A stretch of 64,000 bases of DNA, from positions 63,647,613-63,711,612 of the forward strand of contig NC_092355.1 in assembly GCF_963676685.1 (NCBI RefSeq), given 5' to 3'. Below are positions 1-10,955 of the stretch, piece after piece. The stretch is from Mytilus edulis (lineage: Eukaryota > Mollusca > Bivalvia > Mytilida > Mytilidae). Under the pieces are notes generated by a model that was given only the letters and a program-made list of their open reading frames with translations, did not search any database and was not told where the DNA came from. The position numbers and the translations under genes were made by a program. Every line of letters begins with the position of its first letter. The first letter of the stretch is position 1.

Positions 1-610
1 CAGGTGTCATCTGACCTTGACCTCATTTTCATGGTTCAGTGGTTATAGTTAAATTTTTGTGTTTTGGTCTGTTTTTCTCATACTATATGTAATAGGTCTA
101 CTGTTGTATGGAATGATTGTAAGGTGTACATGTCTAGCGGGCAGATGTCATGAGACCCTGACCTCATTTTTATGGTTCAGTGGTCAAAGTTAAGTTTTTG
201 AGTTTTGGTCTTTTTATCTATTACTATATGCCATAGGTCAACTATAATTGGTGTATGGAAATATTTTATGATCTTTATGTCAGTCGCACAGGTTTTATTT
301 TACCTTGACCTCATTTTCACGGTTCATTGCACAGTGTTAAGTTTTTGTGTTTTGGTCTATTTTTCTTAAACTATAAGTAATGGGTCAACTATATATGTTG
401 TATAGAAGCATTGTTAGCTGTACATGTCTGCCTGGCATCTTTCATCTGACCTTGACCTCATTTTCAAGGTTCATTGGTCTTTGTTTAGTTTTCTTAGTTA
501 ATGTTAAGTTTATGTGACAGTTGTAATAAAGCTTAGCTTTATACTTAGGACTATCAACATAATATCAATGATTAGTATGGAAGGTGAGACATTTCAGCGT
601 GTGCACTCTT
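1..610 (+). repeat. Repeat family A, right-hand part (~146-bp units)
   Basis: Four diverged tandem units, each carrying a TGACCTTGACCTCATTTTC-type core at about positions 15, 156, 303 and 451, so the spacing is 141-148 bp. The right end reads CAGCGTGTGCACTCTTG, the same end as the copies at 7818-8925 and 56060-56855. The left part lies outside the window. No coding potential is apparent. Confidence 0.85.
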
Positions 611-627
611 GATATTGAAGTCAGAAA

Positions 628-1165
628 AAAATACGGAGATTTTGTATGATTGCCAATGAGACAACCATCCATCTACAGATGAAGTGGATGTAAGCTTCAA
701 TGTTATGATTTTTTACTGAACTTTTGTCCAATATTTATAAATAACAAGAAATATGTTTAGCCTTGAAAAAGAACTGAAATCGAATTTCTAGTAACTTCTT
801 CACAGTTAATATAAATAATTGATAAGAAAATGTACATTGTTTGTAGAAACCAATTATCTGTTGTCAAATGAGCTAATTATATTCTGTCTGTTATTATTAT
901 AGAAATACGAAATGTGGAATGATTGCCTATGAGACACTTATCCACCAAAGTTCAAATAAAGTGGAATTAAGCAATAAGAAGAACCCAATTTGTACAGATG
1001 TCTATAAAAAGCCCTGACATGAAAAATATGAAACAATTCAACTGAGAAAACTAACAGCCTAATTTATAACAAAACAATTTACGAAAAACAAATATGACAG
1101 AAGTGAACCAATGACAAACATTTACTACAGGCTCCTGACTTTGGACAGACACAATAAGAATGTGG
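628..1165 (+). repeat. Repeat family B fragments
   Basis: Two fragments of the dispersed element recognised by GATTGCCAATGAGAC or a variant at its head and AGGCTCCTGACTTTGGACAG near its tail. One is a short head piece (about 628-690); the other is a nearly complete diverged copy (about 900-1165). Similar copies recur at 1705, 2410, 3845, 36365 and, inverted, 52100. The element has the size and dispersion of a SINE or short non-autonomous element. I do not see a clear Pol III promoter in it. Confidence 0.7.
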
Positions 1166-1258
1166 TGGTGTTTGTTTATTTAAATAAATGAGTAGACTCA
1201 TATGACTATATTCCCAGTCATTATTATTAAATTTTATCATTGCATATTTGTTTTTCAG

Positions 1259-1357
1259 ATGATAGTTGTATGGCACTGTGATATAGCCCCACCCCCTGCA
1301 CAAAAATGGCCAGGAAACTTAGGTGTACCAGTACTAGTCAAAACTAGAAATATAAAG
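1259..1357 (+). CDS. EXT1: EXT1 exostosin glycosyltransferase, internal exon (first visible)
   Basis: A 99-nt exon, 33 codons, bounded by an acceptor TTTTTCAG and a donor AAAG|GTAAAT. It reads MIVVWHCDIAPPP..., which matches by eye the start of the C-terminal GT64 domain of EXT1, where IVVW is followed by a Pro-rich turn and a KWP motif. With the exons at 2622, 3295 and 4410 it forms one continuous frame. EXT1 is a Golgi type II membrane enzyme that polymerises the GlcA/GlcNAc backbone of heparan sulfate with EXT2. The first Met here is internal, not the start. The N-terminal exons (TM anchor and exostosin GT47 domain) lie outside the window on the left. The following intron (1358-2621) holds family B and C repeats. 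Confidence 0.88.
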
Positions 1358-1419
1358 GTAAATTATTGTGAACAGGTAAAAAGGTAATGGTATAAAAAGT
1401 ATTATAACAAAAATACAGA

Positions 1420-2010
1420 ACAACTAGGAAAATTCAAAACGGAAAGTCCTCTATCAAATGACAAAAGGTCAAACACATTAATTAACTAATGGAATAATAC
1501 TGTCATATTCCTGACTTGTAAAAGAAGTATAATTTTATACCTGGTATAGATAACTAAGTAGAAATTGAAAAAAAGTAAAAAAATATATGTTCGATCAAAA
1601 CCAGTCGCTGCCTTGAATTTGCACTGTGAACTATACATATGTTTTGAAAGCCTTACAATGACTTTAAGATAAAGAAAAGGAATGAAAGTGCTTTTTCTTA
1701 AGTATAAAAAAGAAGATGTGGTATGATTGCCAATGAGACTACTGTCCACAAGAGTCCAAAATGACACAGACATTAACAACTATAGGTCACCTGCCTTCAA
1801 CAATGAGCAAAGCCCATACCGCTTAGTCAGCTATAAAAGGCCCCGATATGACAATGTAAACAATTCAAACGAGAAAACTAACGGCCTTATTTATTTTAAA
1901 AAAATAAACGAAAAACAAATTTGTAACATATAAACAAACTACAACCACTGAATTACAGGCTCCTGACTTGGTACAGGCTTATACATAAATAATTTGGCGG
2001 GTTAAGGTTT
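1420..2010 (+). repeat. Repeat family C piece followed by a family B copy (in EXT1 intron)
   Basis: About 1425-1525 carries a family C segment (AAAACGGAAAGTCC ... TCATATTCCTGACTTG). About 1705-2005 is a long, well-preserved family B copy with the diagnostic order: GATTGCCAATGAGAC, AGCAAAGCCCATACCGC, TATAAAAGGCCCCGATATGA, AGGCTCCTGACTTGG. The short open frames through it come from the repeat and are not genes. Confidence 0.75.
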
Positions 2011-2580
2011 TGTGGAAGGGATTTTGGACAAGAATAAGTAATCTATATATAGTCATTTCATCAACAAGTCTATGTGAAATTATTATAGTTTTGTTTTGCC
2101 ATTTTGTGCCACAAATGAAATCTGTTACGTTTTTTGATAAAAATGTGTTTTATGAATACACAACCACACTTATAATCGAGAATGCACCCAACACCTTAGA
2201 ATTGGTCTACACCAGACCCAGCTGTCATATTTCTGAATACTTGTAAAGTTAACAAAAATGCTATGCTCCAAAGTTGATTCAAAAATCCTTAAAAAAAATG
2301 ACAAAAATCAAACACTCCCGATATATCAACTAACAGAGGGAATGGAAAACAACTGACTTATTCATGACTTGGTACAGGCATTGCCCATGGGAAACTTTGG
2401 GTTAAATATAAGAAAAGAAGATATGGTATGACTGCCAATGAGACAGCTCTTTACATAAGAGACTAAATGACACAGAAATTAACAACTATAGGTTACCGTA
2501 CGAAAAACAAACATGTAACACAGCAACAAATGACAACCACTGAGTAATAGGCTCCTGACTTTGATCCAGACTGAAATTAG
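2011..2580 (+). repeat. Intronic stretch with family C and B fragments
   Basis: 2011-2270 shows nothing recognisable. 2270-2400 is a family C fragment ending in GACTTGGTACAGGCA. 2410-2575 is a shortened family B copy. All of it lies in the EXT1 intron just upstream of the next exon. Confidence 0.6.
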
Positions 2581-2621
2581 TTTTATGATTTAATAATTTT
2601 ATTGCTACACCTATTTTTCAG

Positions 2622-2711
2622 TCAATTAGTGACAGATTCCAAGCTTTCCCAGACGTACAGACAGATGCAGTGTTTAGTTTAGATGAAGATGCCTTAATCA
2701 CCACAGATGAG
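2622..2711 (+). CDS. EXT1: EXT1 exon with the DxD-type metal-binding motif
   Basis: A 90-nt exon, 30 codons, between the acceptor ATTTTTCAG and the donor GAG|GTAAGT. It is in phase with the exon at 1259. The translation runs SISDRFQAFPDVQTDAVFSL followed by DEDALITTDE. In GT64 enzymes the DED/DxD triplet after a hydrophobic strand binds the divalent cation and UDP-sugar of the GlcNAc-transfer site, so the catalytic motif is intact. The exon was missed by simple ORF criteria because of its size. I infer it from splice sites, frame and the EXT1-like block around it. Confidence 0.9.
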
Positions 2712-3294
2712 GTAAGTCAGGGGAAGTAATGCAGCATTTCTGTTAAGATCAGTCATGAAAGTATCATAAGATCCAGTAAAGGCAGGATAGGTGAAATATG
2801 TGGCCAATTATCTTGTTACAGACATTTCTTTTTAGTTTAAAAGTACCCACTTCTCAGGGATAAAACAAAATCTCAGTTTTTAGGATCATTTGTTAAATTT
2901 TGGGATCATTTGTTAAATTTGCTTGACACATCACCAAATAATTCATTTTTTAGACAATATTTCACTACCTTGCTTCATACGATTCTATTAAACTTTCCAT
3001 TCAACACTCAGTTATGAAAATAACTTTAGCACAAAGCTAAGAATATGACTAAAGGGAAGTGATTCATAATTTTCTATTCATTTAAACTTCAATTCAAAAC
3101 TTATAATTAATTATATTCAAAGGTATTGAATGTTTCAAGTGGAATAACACCTACAATAAACTGGCTGTAAAAACACAAACAAAGCACCAAAAAAATAGCT
3201 TTTAAAGTAAAAACCTGCAATAAAGATATACAATTTTACTCAAACTGATTATATTAGGATCGAATAATAAAGATTTGTAATTTTGTTCTTACAG

Positions 3295-3455
3295 ATTGAC
3301 TTTGCCTTTGGTGTATGGAGAGAGTTTCCAGATAGAATTGTAGGTTATCCTGCCAGAGAACATTTCTATGATACCACAAAAAAGCGCTGGAGCTACACGT
3401 CTACATATAGTAATGAATATTCAATGATTTTAACAGGTGCTGCAGTTTATCATAG
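3295..3455 (+). CDS. EXT1: EXT1 exon, GT64 core
   Basis: A 161-nt exon between the acceptor TTCTTACAG and the donor CATAG|GTATG. It is 53 codons plus two bases, the split codon being completed by the first G of the exon at 4410. It encodes [20 protein letters not shown] and continues through [15 protein letters not shown] and [13 protein letters not shown]. The block [19 protein letters not shown] and the YSMxLTGAAxYH block are hallmarks of the EXT1 C-terminal domain. No stops or frame breaks are seen. Confidence 0.93.
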
Positions 3456-3561
3456 GTATGTTAGATTTGTATTAATTTGATCTTCACACTGTTTTAAGTG
3501 AGGGCCACTGGTGGGTTTAATATAAACAAATTAAGTCTACAGCGTACCAAATTATCTTCTA

Positions 3562-3843
3562 TTAAGGTGGTACCTAAAACTACAGGGAGATAACTCTTTA
3601 AAAACCAGCTAAACGTTTTAATTACGTTGTGCTGTTAAGGGAATATTAAGCTTCTCAATGATCAAAAGTGTTGTCTGTCAAACTGCTATATAACCAGTGT
3701 AATTTTTCTGATTAAATGGTTGGTTCAAATTTTTTGAAATTTTTATATTTTTGTTAAAGGGTCAAAGTAAGTTCTTTGTCAAAATTTTATAAAAATTAAA
3801 GGAGCCTAATTAATTTTAGTCAAGGTGTTGGGTACCACCTTAA
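3562..3843 (+). mobile_element. MITE with TTAAGGTGGTACC ends (copy 1)
   Basis: A 282-bp element bounded by TTAAGGTGGTACC on the left and GGTACCACCTTAA on the right, so the TTAA duplications sit at the outer edges. It includes ACAGGGAGATAACTCT just inside the left end. The same element occurs inverted at 5552-5826 and, interrupted, at 6659-7193. There is no ORF, so it is non-autonomous. TTAA specificity suggests piggyBac-type mobilisation, but the superfamily is inference. Confidence 0.85.
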
Positions 3844-3844
3844 T

Positions 3845-4065
3845 ATACAAGTAAGGAGTTTCAATAGGATTGCCAATGAGACAGCTTTTCACTTGTGTTA
3901 AAAAGAAGTAAATATAAACATAATAGGTCACCTTGTGGCCTTCAAACCCCTAACATCTTTAACCCAGACATGACAAATGTGAAACAATTTAAATGAGTAA
4001 ACTTGTGTCTTAATTTGAAACTATTTACCAAAAAAACGTTATGACAGACAACAAACAATAACTAT
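3845..4065 (+). repeat. Repeat family B, diverged copy (EXT1 intron)
   Basis: Begins near AGGATTGCCAATGAGACAGC and continues through diverged internal motifs (ATAGGTCACCTTGTGGCCTT, GACATGACAAATGTGAAACA). It lies 3' of the MITE in the last EXT1 intron. The remaining intron, 4066-4409, shows no recognisable element. Confidence 0.6.
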
Positions 4066-4409
4066 CTTTGTGCTGTATCTTTGCCAAGATTTATTTGATT
4101 CTTGTATCTTGAATTGCAGTGTGATGAATTATTTAGTGGATGAAATATAAAATTATCACAAGAGTCAATTCTTGAAATTATTGTATGCATCAAAGAAGAC
4201 TAGGAAAATAACTTACTTTGTATATATTCAGAAAAGAACAACTGACTGCAATATGCAATTAATAAATACAGTCCTATTCATATTGTCTTATTGTCATTTA
4301 AAACATTCACTCAAATAGGGCACTGCTTTAATAAAAATTAAACTTAGTAATTATTTTGTATAGATCTACTACACATTGTTTATTATTGTTTTACTATCTT
4401 TTATTTCAG

Positions 4410-4773
4410 GTATTATAATTATTTATATACAAACTCTCTAAGTACTGTATTCACTCAAATTGTGGACCAATCACAGAACTGTGAGGATATACTTATGAAT
4501 TTTCTAGTCAGTCATGTGACCAAACAACCACCAATCAAAGTGACTCATAGAAAAATCTACAAAGAGAGCATGCTGGGTAGTAGTGGACGGACAAGAACCT
4601 CTTTCTCATTTGATCAGCAACATTTTTCACAGAGACAAGCTTGCTTAGCACATTTTGTCCAGTTATTTGGATATATGCCTCTCATTCGATCAAAAGTACG
4701 GATGGACCCGGTGTTGTTCAAAGATCCTGTATCAAACTTACGGAAGAAATTTCGTCAAATAGAAGTTATATGA
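4410..4773 (+). CDS. EXT1: EXT1 terminal coding exon
   Basis: The acceptor TTATTTCAG precedes the exon. Its first G completes the Arg codon split from the previous exon, then [20 protein letters not shown] leads into [20 protein letters not shown], followed by a [20 protein letters not shown] block and the C-terminal end [12 protein letters not shown], stop TGA 4771-4773. The [12 protein letters not shown] block and the MDPVLFKD...LRKKxRxIE tail are typical of EXT1, and the end falls where the family normally ends. The four visible exons give about 237 C-terminal residues of an enzyme usually near 740. All splice sites are GT/AG and there is no break, so the gene looks functional. Confidence 0.95.
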
Positions 4774-5551
4774 TGGATTAATTTTAGAATTACTAATACT
4801 TTTTAAAATATTTCAATTTCACCGTTAAAATTTTATCAATGTTTTCATTTCATATTTCATTGGTGCATTTGTGATTACATAGGCAATTATATTTATAGAA
4901 CAGTAAAGTATTATAAAAATAAATCTGATAGAAATTAAAATTGACTATTTTGTATGATGGATACATAACCAAGTATTTTAAAATCAATATTCATTAGAAA
5001 GAATCATAGCAAATTGTTACAGGGATTACCATAGAAATGTAGTCAAGGGTGAAGCTTATGAATGCTTAAATATAAATATATAATAGAAAGTTGAAATTAA
5101 ATCTTATTTTTGGTTTTCAAAATCAATGAAAATTATACTGATTAAATTTTTTTTGCCAAACTTTAAATATCTCAAATTATCTCATTTTTATGCTGAGAAA
5201 TTTAAGATGATGCTGGAAATCAAAGAATGGTGCTAAATTCAAATTTTAAGGAGCACTCCCTTAAATAACTTGTGATCCCTGTATTATTTCAGTTACTGAT
5301 TCAAAGTTACTCTAGTTTGTATCCTCCATAACCAGTTAATCTCAAGTAAAAGTCATGTATAGAACAAAATGAAGTGTAATTTAAATTTAGAATTAATTAA
5401 TTGTACAAAGAGTCTCAGAGCCATAAAATGGCAATTGGGCATTGTTTAGTGTATATGGTAGTCATAATTAATCAATAATTTGTATCACATTATAAGGCTA
5501 GATCAAATTAATTTCTAAGTTACATTCTCAAGTATTTTCTGCATTTTCTCC
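4774..5551 (+). terminator. EXT1 3' untranslated region with candidate poly(A) signals
   Basis: AT-rich sequence follows the stop codon. An AATAAA lies at 4918-4923, about 145 nt after the stop, and another at 6530-6535 beyond the second MITE. Either could end the transcript; the sequence alone does not decide. No other feature is seen in 4774-5551. Confidence 0.45.
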
Positions 5552-5826
5552 TTAAGGTGGTACCTAACACGTTCACTAAAATCAATTTGGCTTGTTTAAT
5601 TTTTATAAAATTTTGACGAAGTATTTACTTTAGCCCTTTGACAAAAATATAAAAATTTCAAAAAATCAACCATTTTATCAGAAAAATTACACTGGATATA
5701 TAGCAGTTCGACAAACACTAATTTTGATCATTGAGACGCTTAATATTCTCTTTACAACGCAACGTAGTTAAAACGTTTAGCTGATTTTACAGTGTTATCT
5801 CCCTGTAGTGTTAGGTACCACCTTAA
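5552..5826 (-). mobile_element. MITE with TTAAGGTGGTACC ends (copy 2, inverted)
   Basis: A 275-bp element beginning TTAAGGTGGTACCTAACAC and ending GTGTTAGGTACCACCTTAA. The internal landmark ATCTCCCTGTAGTG is near the right end, so it is in reverse orientation relative to copy 1. It lies in the EXT1 3' flank or UTR. With copy 1 it could let the transcript fold back on itself. Confidence 0.88.
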
Positions 5827-6658
5827 GAGATGGTAGTTATGAGTTATGTTTTGTGTAACGAAGTTTCATTTTTTTTTAACATCAAGAAAATGCTTAAACA
5901 CTTTCTTGTGTTAATTTATACAAAAAGGCAGAAACCTTTTATTTTTCATAAAATGTTAGTTTTTTTATGTGTAGAATGGCTAGGAATAAATAAAAAATAA
6001 TGCTGTTCTGCTTAATTAAAAATGGAACGTTTGAGAAACTTGAGAATTTTATTTTTTCTAGCCTATGTGATAAAACCACTTCATAACAAAGGTTGTATGT
6101 AAATAGAAATGATTATCTCATATTGTGAAACCCCGGTAACTGTCTTTTTAAAGATATGGAAGGAATTCATTTGTATGCTTTAAAATGGAATTATACATAG
6201 AAATTATTGTACTCATCAAAGAATTCGGATTCATTTGTTTATCATTAAGAATATTGTGTGATATGTTTTTTTTTTGCCAAGATGGAACTATATTTCAGTG
6301 TATATTTATCCGATTTTAACTATCTTCAAAAAATCAATTTAACATACTATCAATGTTATTCTTAGGGGAACTGAAAAGACAATTTATAGTGATTGCTAGT
6401 ATTTATCAGTTTTGTATATTGATAGTTAAGCTATTTATTGTGAAACAAGTTTTGTAAAATTATGTATTGTTATAATGTAGCTTTATAGCTCAATTATTCT
6501 ATTTTTAATTCAATTTTTTCTACAAACTGAATAAATGTATTTACACTTTTGGTATTTGTAAGCTGAATTTTTACTCCTAGTGACCTTAGATCTTCTCCAA
6601 ATAACCTTCTGACGTCAAGCAACAATCACTATTTAATTGTGATGTCAAATAACTTAAG
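5827..6658. other. EXT1 3' flank, no further gene seen
   Basis: AT-rich noncoding sequence. The only landmark is an AATAAA at 6530-6535. No open frame resembling a protein was found on either strand. Confidence 0.5.
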
Positions 6659-7193
6659 TTAAGACGGTACATAACACTGCAGGGAGATTACTCTGTATTG
6701 ATCAGCTTAACCCTTTCCTCCATAGTGACGCCTTTTGGCGCCACCCCCTTTACTCCATGATGACGCCTTTTGATGCCTGTGTAGTACCTCAGTTGAAACG
6801 CTTTGACTAGGAAATGTCTGCATCAGACTTAAAAAAAAGTTGTATCCAATATGAAAAGGATATTCATAAGATTATCTGACATAAATTTATTTTATGAAAT
6901 ATTTGTTTCCCCAATGCATAAATACTTTAAACCTGATGATTATTATTTTATTGAAAAAATCCTTATGCTAATCAAGTAAAAAAAAAAAAAATCATGAAGG
7001 AAAGGGTTAAGGAGGCAATTTTAAATGATCCTCAATGATCAAAATAAGTGTTCATCAAACTGCTAAATATATACAATGAATTTTTCAGATAAAGTGTGTG
7101 GTTCAAGTTTTTTGAAATTTTATTTTTTGTCAAAATGTTTGAAAATTAAATAAGCAAAATTAATTATAGTCCATGTGTTTGGTACCACCTTAA
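6659..7193 (+). mobile_element. MITE copy 3, interrupted by a second element
   Basis: The left end TTAAGACGGTACATAACACTG and the landmark CAGGGAGATTACTCT correspond to copy 1. The right end is GGTACCACCTTAA. The copy is about 535 bp instead of 280 because another element (6707-7010) sits inside it. Without that insert the two halves match copies 1 and 2 in order. Confidence 0.85.
6707..7010 (+). mobile_element. Nested piggyBac-like MITE with TTAACCCTTTCC ends
   Basis: 304 bp from TTAACCCTTTCCTCCAT to ATGAAGGAAAGGGTTAA. Both outer ends are TTAA and the inner terminal repeats are about 13 bp with one mismatch. Just inside the left end are two direct subterminal copies of TGACGCCTTTTG. A TTAA target and a CCCTTT terminus are characteristic of piggyBac-type elements. 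There is no ORF. It is inserted in MITE copy 3 and is therefore younger than it. Confidence 0.85.
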
Positions 7194-7817
7194 GCATTTG
7201 CTGGTATAGTACTTACAGTTTTGTGAAACAAATATTCTTATCACCTAAAAAGATATTTGCAATTATCTCATATGAGAATTTGTACACCTTTATTTTTATA
7301 GTACATCTATTTTCTTGGTTTCTAACCATGTTTTATATTTTAATGGCATTTTTTTTCAAAGATAAGGACATTATTTTACAAGTATCAAATTTTCAAGCTA
7401 TATACCTCCAGTTTTACCACCTATGAAAATGGTCACAAACTTAAATTGTATATTCTTGTTTTGAATATTAAATGTTTGTTAATATAATATTGCTAGTCAG
7501 TATGCTTTAAATAAAGACTGACTCTAAAATGTATTGTTGAGAGAATATTTGTAGAATAGAAGAACATTTTTATACTCTTTATTTTCACATCATTTACACA
7601 TTTTACAAATTTTTCACATTTTTTGCATGATTTAACATTTTTATCACATTTCATTATTTATGCGTAAATTTAATGTTAATGAGAGAAAATAAGTGATTTA
7701 TGTTGAGTGAATATAATATGATTAAATGTGATCTTTGAAAGCATAGTTTGATAATAAAAAAATATACATGTAGTTGTTGTTATATTTTTTATAAGTTCCT
7801 TAAAAAAGTTGTACATT
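7194..7817. other. AT-rich intergenic stretch, nothing recognised
   Basis: No protein-like frame, repeat family or inverted repeat was identified. An AATAAA-containing patch near 7510 might be a transcript end but has no associated gene. Confidence 0.4.
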
Positions 7818-8925
7818 TTTGTCGAGCCTGCAACTTTTGTTGCAGAAAGCTCGACATAGGGATAGTGATCCGGCGGCGGCGGCGGCGGCTACGGCGGCTA
7901 CGGCGGCGGCGTTAGCTAACTTCTTAAAAGGTTTATATTTTAGAAGGTGAAAGACCTGGATGCTTCATACTTTGTATATAGATGCCTCATGTTACGAAGT
8001 TTCCGTCAGTCACATGTCCAATGTCCTTGACCTCATTTTCATGGTTCAGTGACCACTTGAAAAAAAAGTTCAGAATTTTTGTAATGTTGAATTCTCTCGT
8101 ATTATAAGTAATAGGATAACTATATTTGGTATGTGCGTACCTTGCAAGGTCCTCATGCCCGTCAGACAGTTTTCACTTGACCTCGACCTCATTTCATGGA
8201 TCAGTGAACAAGGTTAAGTTTTGGTGGTCAAGTCCATATCTCAGATACTATAAGCAATAGGGCTAGTATATTTGGTGTATGGAAGGACTGGAAGGTGTAC
8301 ATGTCCAACTGGCAGGTGTCATCTGACCTTGACCTCATTTTCATGGTTCAGTGGTTATAGTTAAGTTTTTGTGTTTTGGTCTGTTTTTCTCATACTTTAT
8401 GCAATAGGTCTACTATATTTGTTGTATGGAATGATTGTAAGGTGTGCATGTCTAGTGGGCAGATGTCATGTGACCTTGACCTCATTTTCATGGTTCAGTG
8501 GTCAAAGTTAAGTTTTTAAGTTTTGGTCTTTTTATCTAATATTATATGCCAAAGGTCAGCTATATTTGGTGTATGGAAATATATTATGATCTATATGTCA
8601 GTCCCGCAGGTTTATTTGACCATGACCTCAATTGCACGGTTCATTGCACAGTGTTAAGTTTTTGTGTTTTGGTCTATTTTTCGTAAACTATAAGTAATAG
8701 GTCAACTATATTTGTTGTATGGAAGCTTTGTTAGCTGTACATGTCTGTCTGGCATGGTTCATCTGACCTTGACCTCATTTTCATGGTTCATTGGTCTTTG
8801 TTTAGCTATCTTGGTTAATGTTAAGTTTATGTGACAGTTGTAATAAAGCTTTATACTTAGGACTTTCAACATAATATCAATGATTAGTAAAGAAGGCGAG
8901 ACATTTCAGTGTGTGCACTCTTGTG
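7818..8925 (+). repeat. Repeat family A, near-complete copy
   Basis: Starts at GTCGAGCCTGCAACTTTTG, where GTCGAGC...GCTCGAC forms a short hairpin, followed by a CGG-rich microsatellite (about 7872-7910). Six units then follow with cores at 8025, 8183, 8328, 8474, 8620 and 8768, spaced about 146 bp. The element ends at CAGTGTGTGCACTCTTG. Units are diverged. No reading frame spans them, so it is not coding. Confidence 0.88.
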
Positions 8926-9546
8926 TTTAAATTATTGTTGTCTTCTGTGGATTCATGCATTTCTTTGATATTTAATTTTGTGGTTTTGCCAAAGTCTGCA
9001 TACAAATTAAAAGAAAATGTGTCATTCATTGAACAGTAAATTTAATGATTCACCTGTAACCACAAAATCCATTAAATATGGTATCAAATGAACAAAAAAT
9101 AAATCTGCAGTATATTTAGTTGGCACAGTTTTAACAGTTTTAGTTCGGTAACAACAAAAAAGCAAACAATTAACAATGAAAAACATATAAATTCAACAAT
9201 TTCATGCTAAAATATTAAATATATATTGTGAGAAACATGATATTTAATTTTGTAATGGAAAGAGGGTGTATGCACACTAGATGACCACCACTTTAATCAT
9301 TGAAATATCAGTTTAAATAGTGCATTATTACCTTTGAATTAATTGAGTGAATGGTTTCAGTTCCAACATAAATGGTAAAAAGACACCTTTTTACCTGCCC
9401 TCCTCATTTCTATTAGTTATCAAGACCAAATATGGGCCACTGATACATTAGGCCTCATTATGAAGTATAATCAGATGGAGCAACGTAGGATTTCATCATC
9501 CCCTAAAAAAATTATCTCCCTTATATTGTTTTGTCCCTCCTTTTGT
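8926..9546. other. Intergenic stretch, nothing recognised
   Basis: AT-rich sequence without protein-like frames or a repeat family that I can name. Confidence 0.4.
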
Positions 9547-10150
9547 TAGCTCACCTGGCCCAAAGGGCCAAGTGAGTTTTTCGCATCACGATGCGTCCAG
9601 AATCTAGCGTCGTCCATCGTTAACTTTTACAAAAATCTTCTCCTCTGAAACTACTGGGCAAAATTAAACCATACTTGGCCACAATCATCATTGGGGTATC
9701 TAGTTTAACAAACGTGTCTGGTGACCCAGCCAACCAACCAAGATGGCTGCATGGGGGTAAAATTGTTTATCAGGTCAAGATCTATCTGCTCTGAAATTTT
9801 CAGATGAATCGGAGAACCCTTTGTTGGGTTGCTGCCCCTAATTTGGTAATTTTAAGGAAATTTTGCCACTTTTGGTTATTATCTTGAATATTCTTATAGA
9901 TAAAGATAAACTGTAAACAGCAATAATGTTTAGTAAAGTAAGATCTACAAATAAGTACACATGATCAAAATGGTCAATTGACCCCTTAAGGAGTTATTGC
10001 CCTTTATAGTCAATCTTTTACAAAAATCTTCTCTGAAACTACTGGGCCAAATTGAACTATCCTTGGCCACAATCATCATTGAGGTATTTAGTTGAAAAAA
10101 TAAGTGCAGTGACCCAGCCAACCAACCAAGATGGCCACCATGGCTAAAAA
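9547..10150 (+). repeat. Repeat family F
   Basis: Begins TAGCTCACCTGGCCCAAAGG, with a small hairpin GGCCC..GGGCC, and holds two tandem half-copies of a module containing CTGAAACTACTGGGC and CTTGGCCACAATCATCATTG (about 9625-9780 and 10010-10140). A diverged copy lies at 61745-62165, and a short internal piece (GATAAACTGTAAACAGCAAT) recurs at about 18305-18375. Noncoding. Confidence 0.75.
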
Positions 10151-10369
10151 TAGAACATAAGGGTTAAATTTAGATTTTGGCTTATACCTCTAAAAGCAAA
10201 GCATTTACTGTGCTTATCCAATAACCTTTGTGGTAGTGAATTACCTATTGCTTGACCAGTTTAAAAAATTGTCAATACAATTTGTCCATTTGAATTGTAC
10301 AAGAGGTATTGTAAGAGCTATTATCAACAGGTGGTCATTTAACTACCTGTAGATTTACCTGGTTGTTTA

Positions 10370-10955
10370 AATTGACAGAGTTAATTTAAATGACTGATAG
10401 CTAGCTTGTTTTCCTCATGTCCAATGTCCTAAATGGACTATTCTATTTAGATCTGGGACATTTTACATTTAATACACAATTTGTTCTTTCTAATAAAGAT
10501 AATTATTGTAAATTATTTTTTTTGCTAACAATCACAAATAAATCATTGTTGGTAAATCCCACTTTCATAATGAAGAATAAAGCACTGAAATTTCTATTCA
10601 CTAAGCCATTTGTACTTTTTTGATATATTGAAAATATTTTTTTCACAGTAATTCCAATTGAAGAAGATCCCGATTATTAAATGAAACTTAGCATCACTAC
10701 TATTCCATTTCAGGAATCGTGGAATCAGAAACTTAAAATATATCCCACATTAAAACACCATGAAGCAAACATATATCTCCTTTTGTTCATAAACTAAATT
10801 CACTGATTGAATTTCCTTCTTCATTGTAAAGAGACACAAAAAGATGGCTTAAAATGTCCCATCTCTAAATAGAATAGTCTATTCAGGACATTGGTCATGA
10901 TACATGAGGAAAGCAAGGTAACTATCACTAATAATCAGTCATTTAAATTTTACCT
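10370..10955. mobile_element. Long imperfect inverted-repeat element (~0.58 kb)
   Basis: The left arm (about 10380-10470: TTAAATGACTGATAG ... CCTCATGTCCAATGTCCT ... CTATTCTATTTAGATCTGGG) is matched in inverse order by the right arm (about 10850-10950: GTCCCATCTCTAAATAG ... AGGACATTGGTCATG ... CAGTCATTTAAA). The loop is about 380 bp and has no protein-like frame. This looks like a fold-back or MITE-like element. Exact ends and target duplication are not clear. Confidence 0.7.

Noticed and set aside
7872-7910. CpG island or promoter in the CGG run
   Set aside because: It is the head of repeat family A, present also in worn form at 56070, with no gene downstream.
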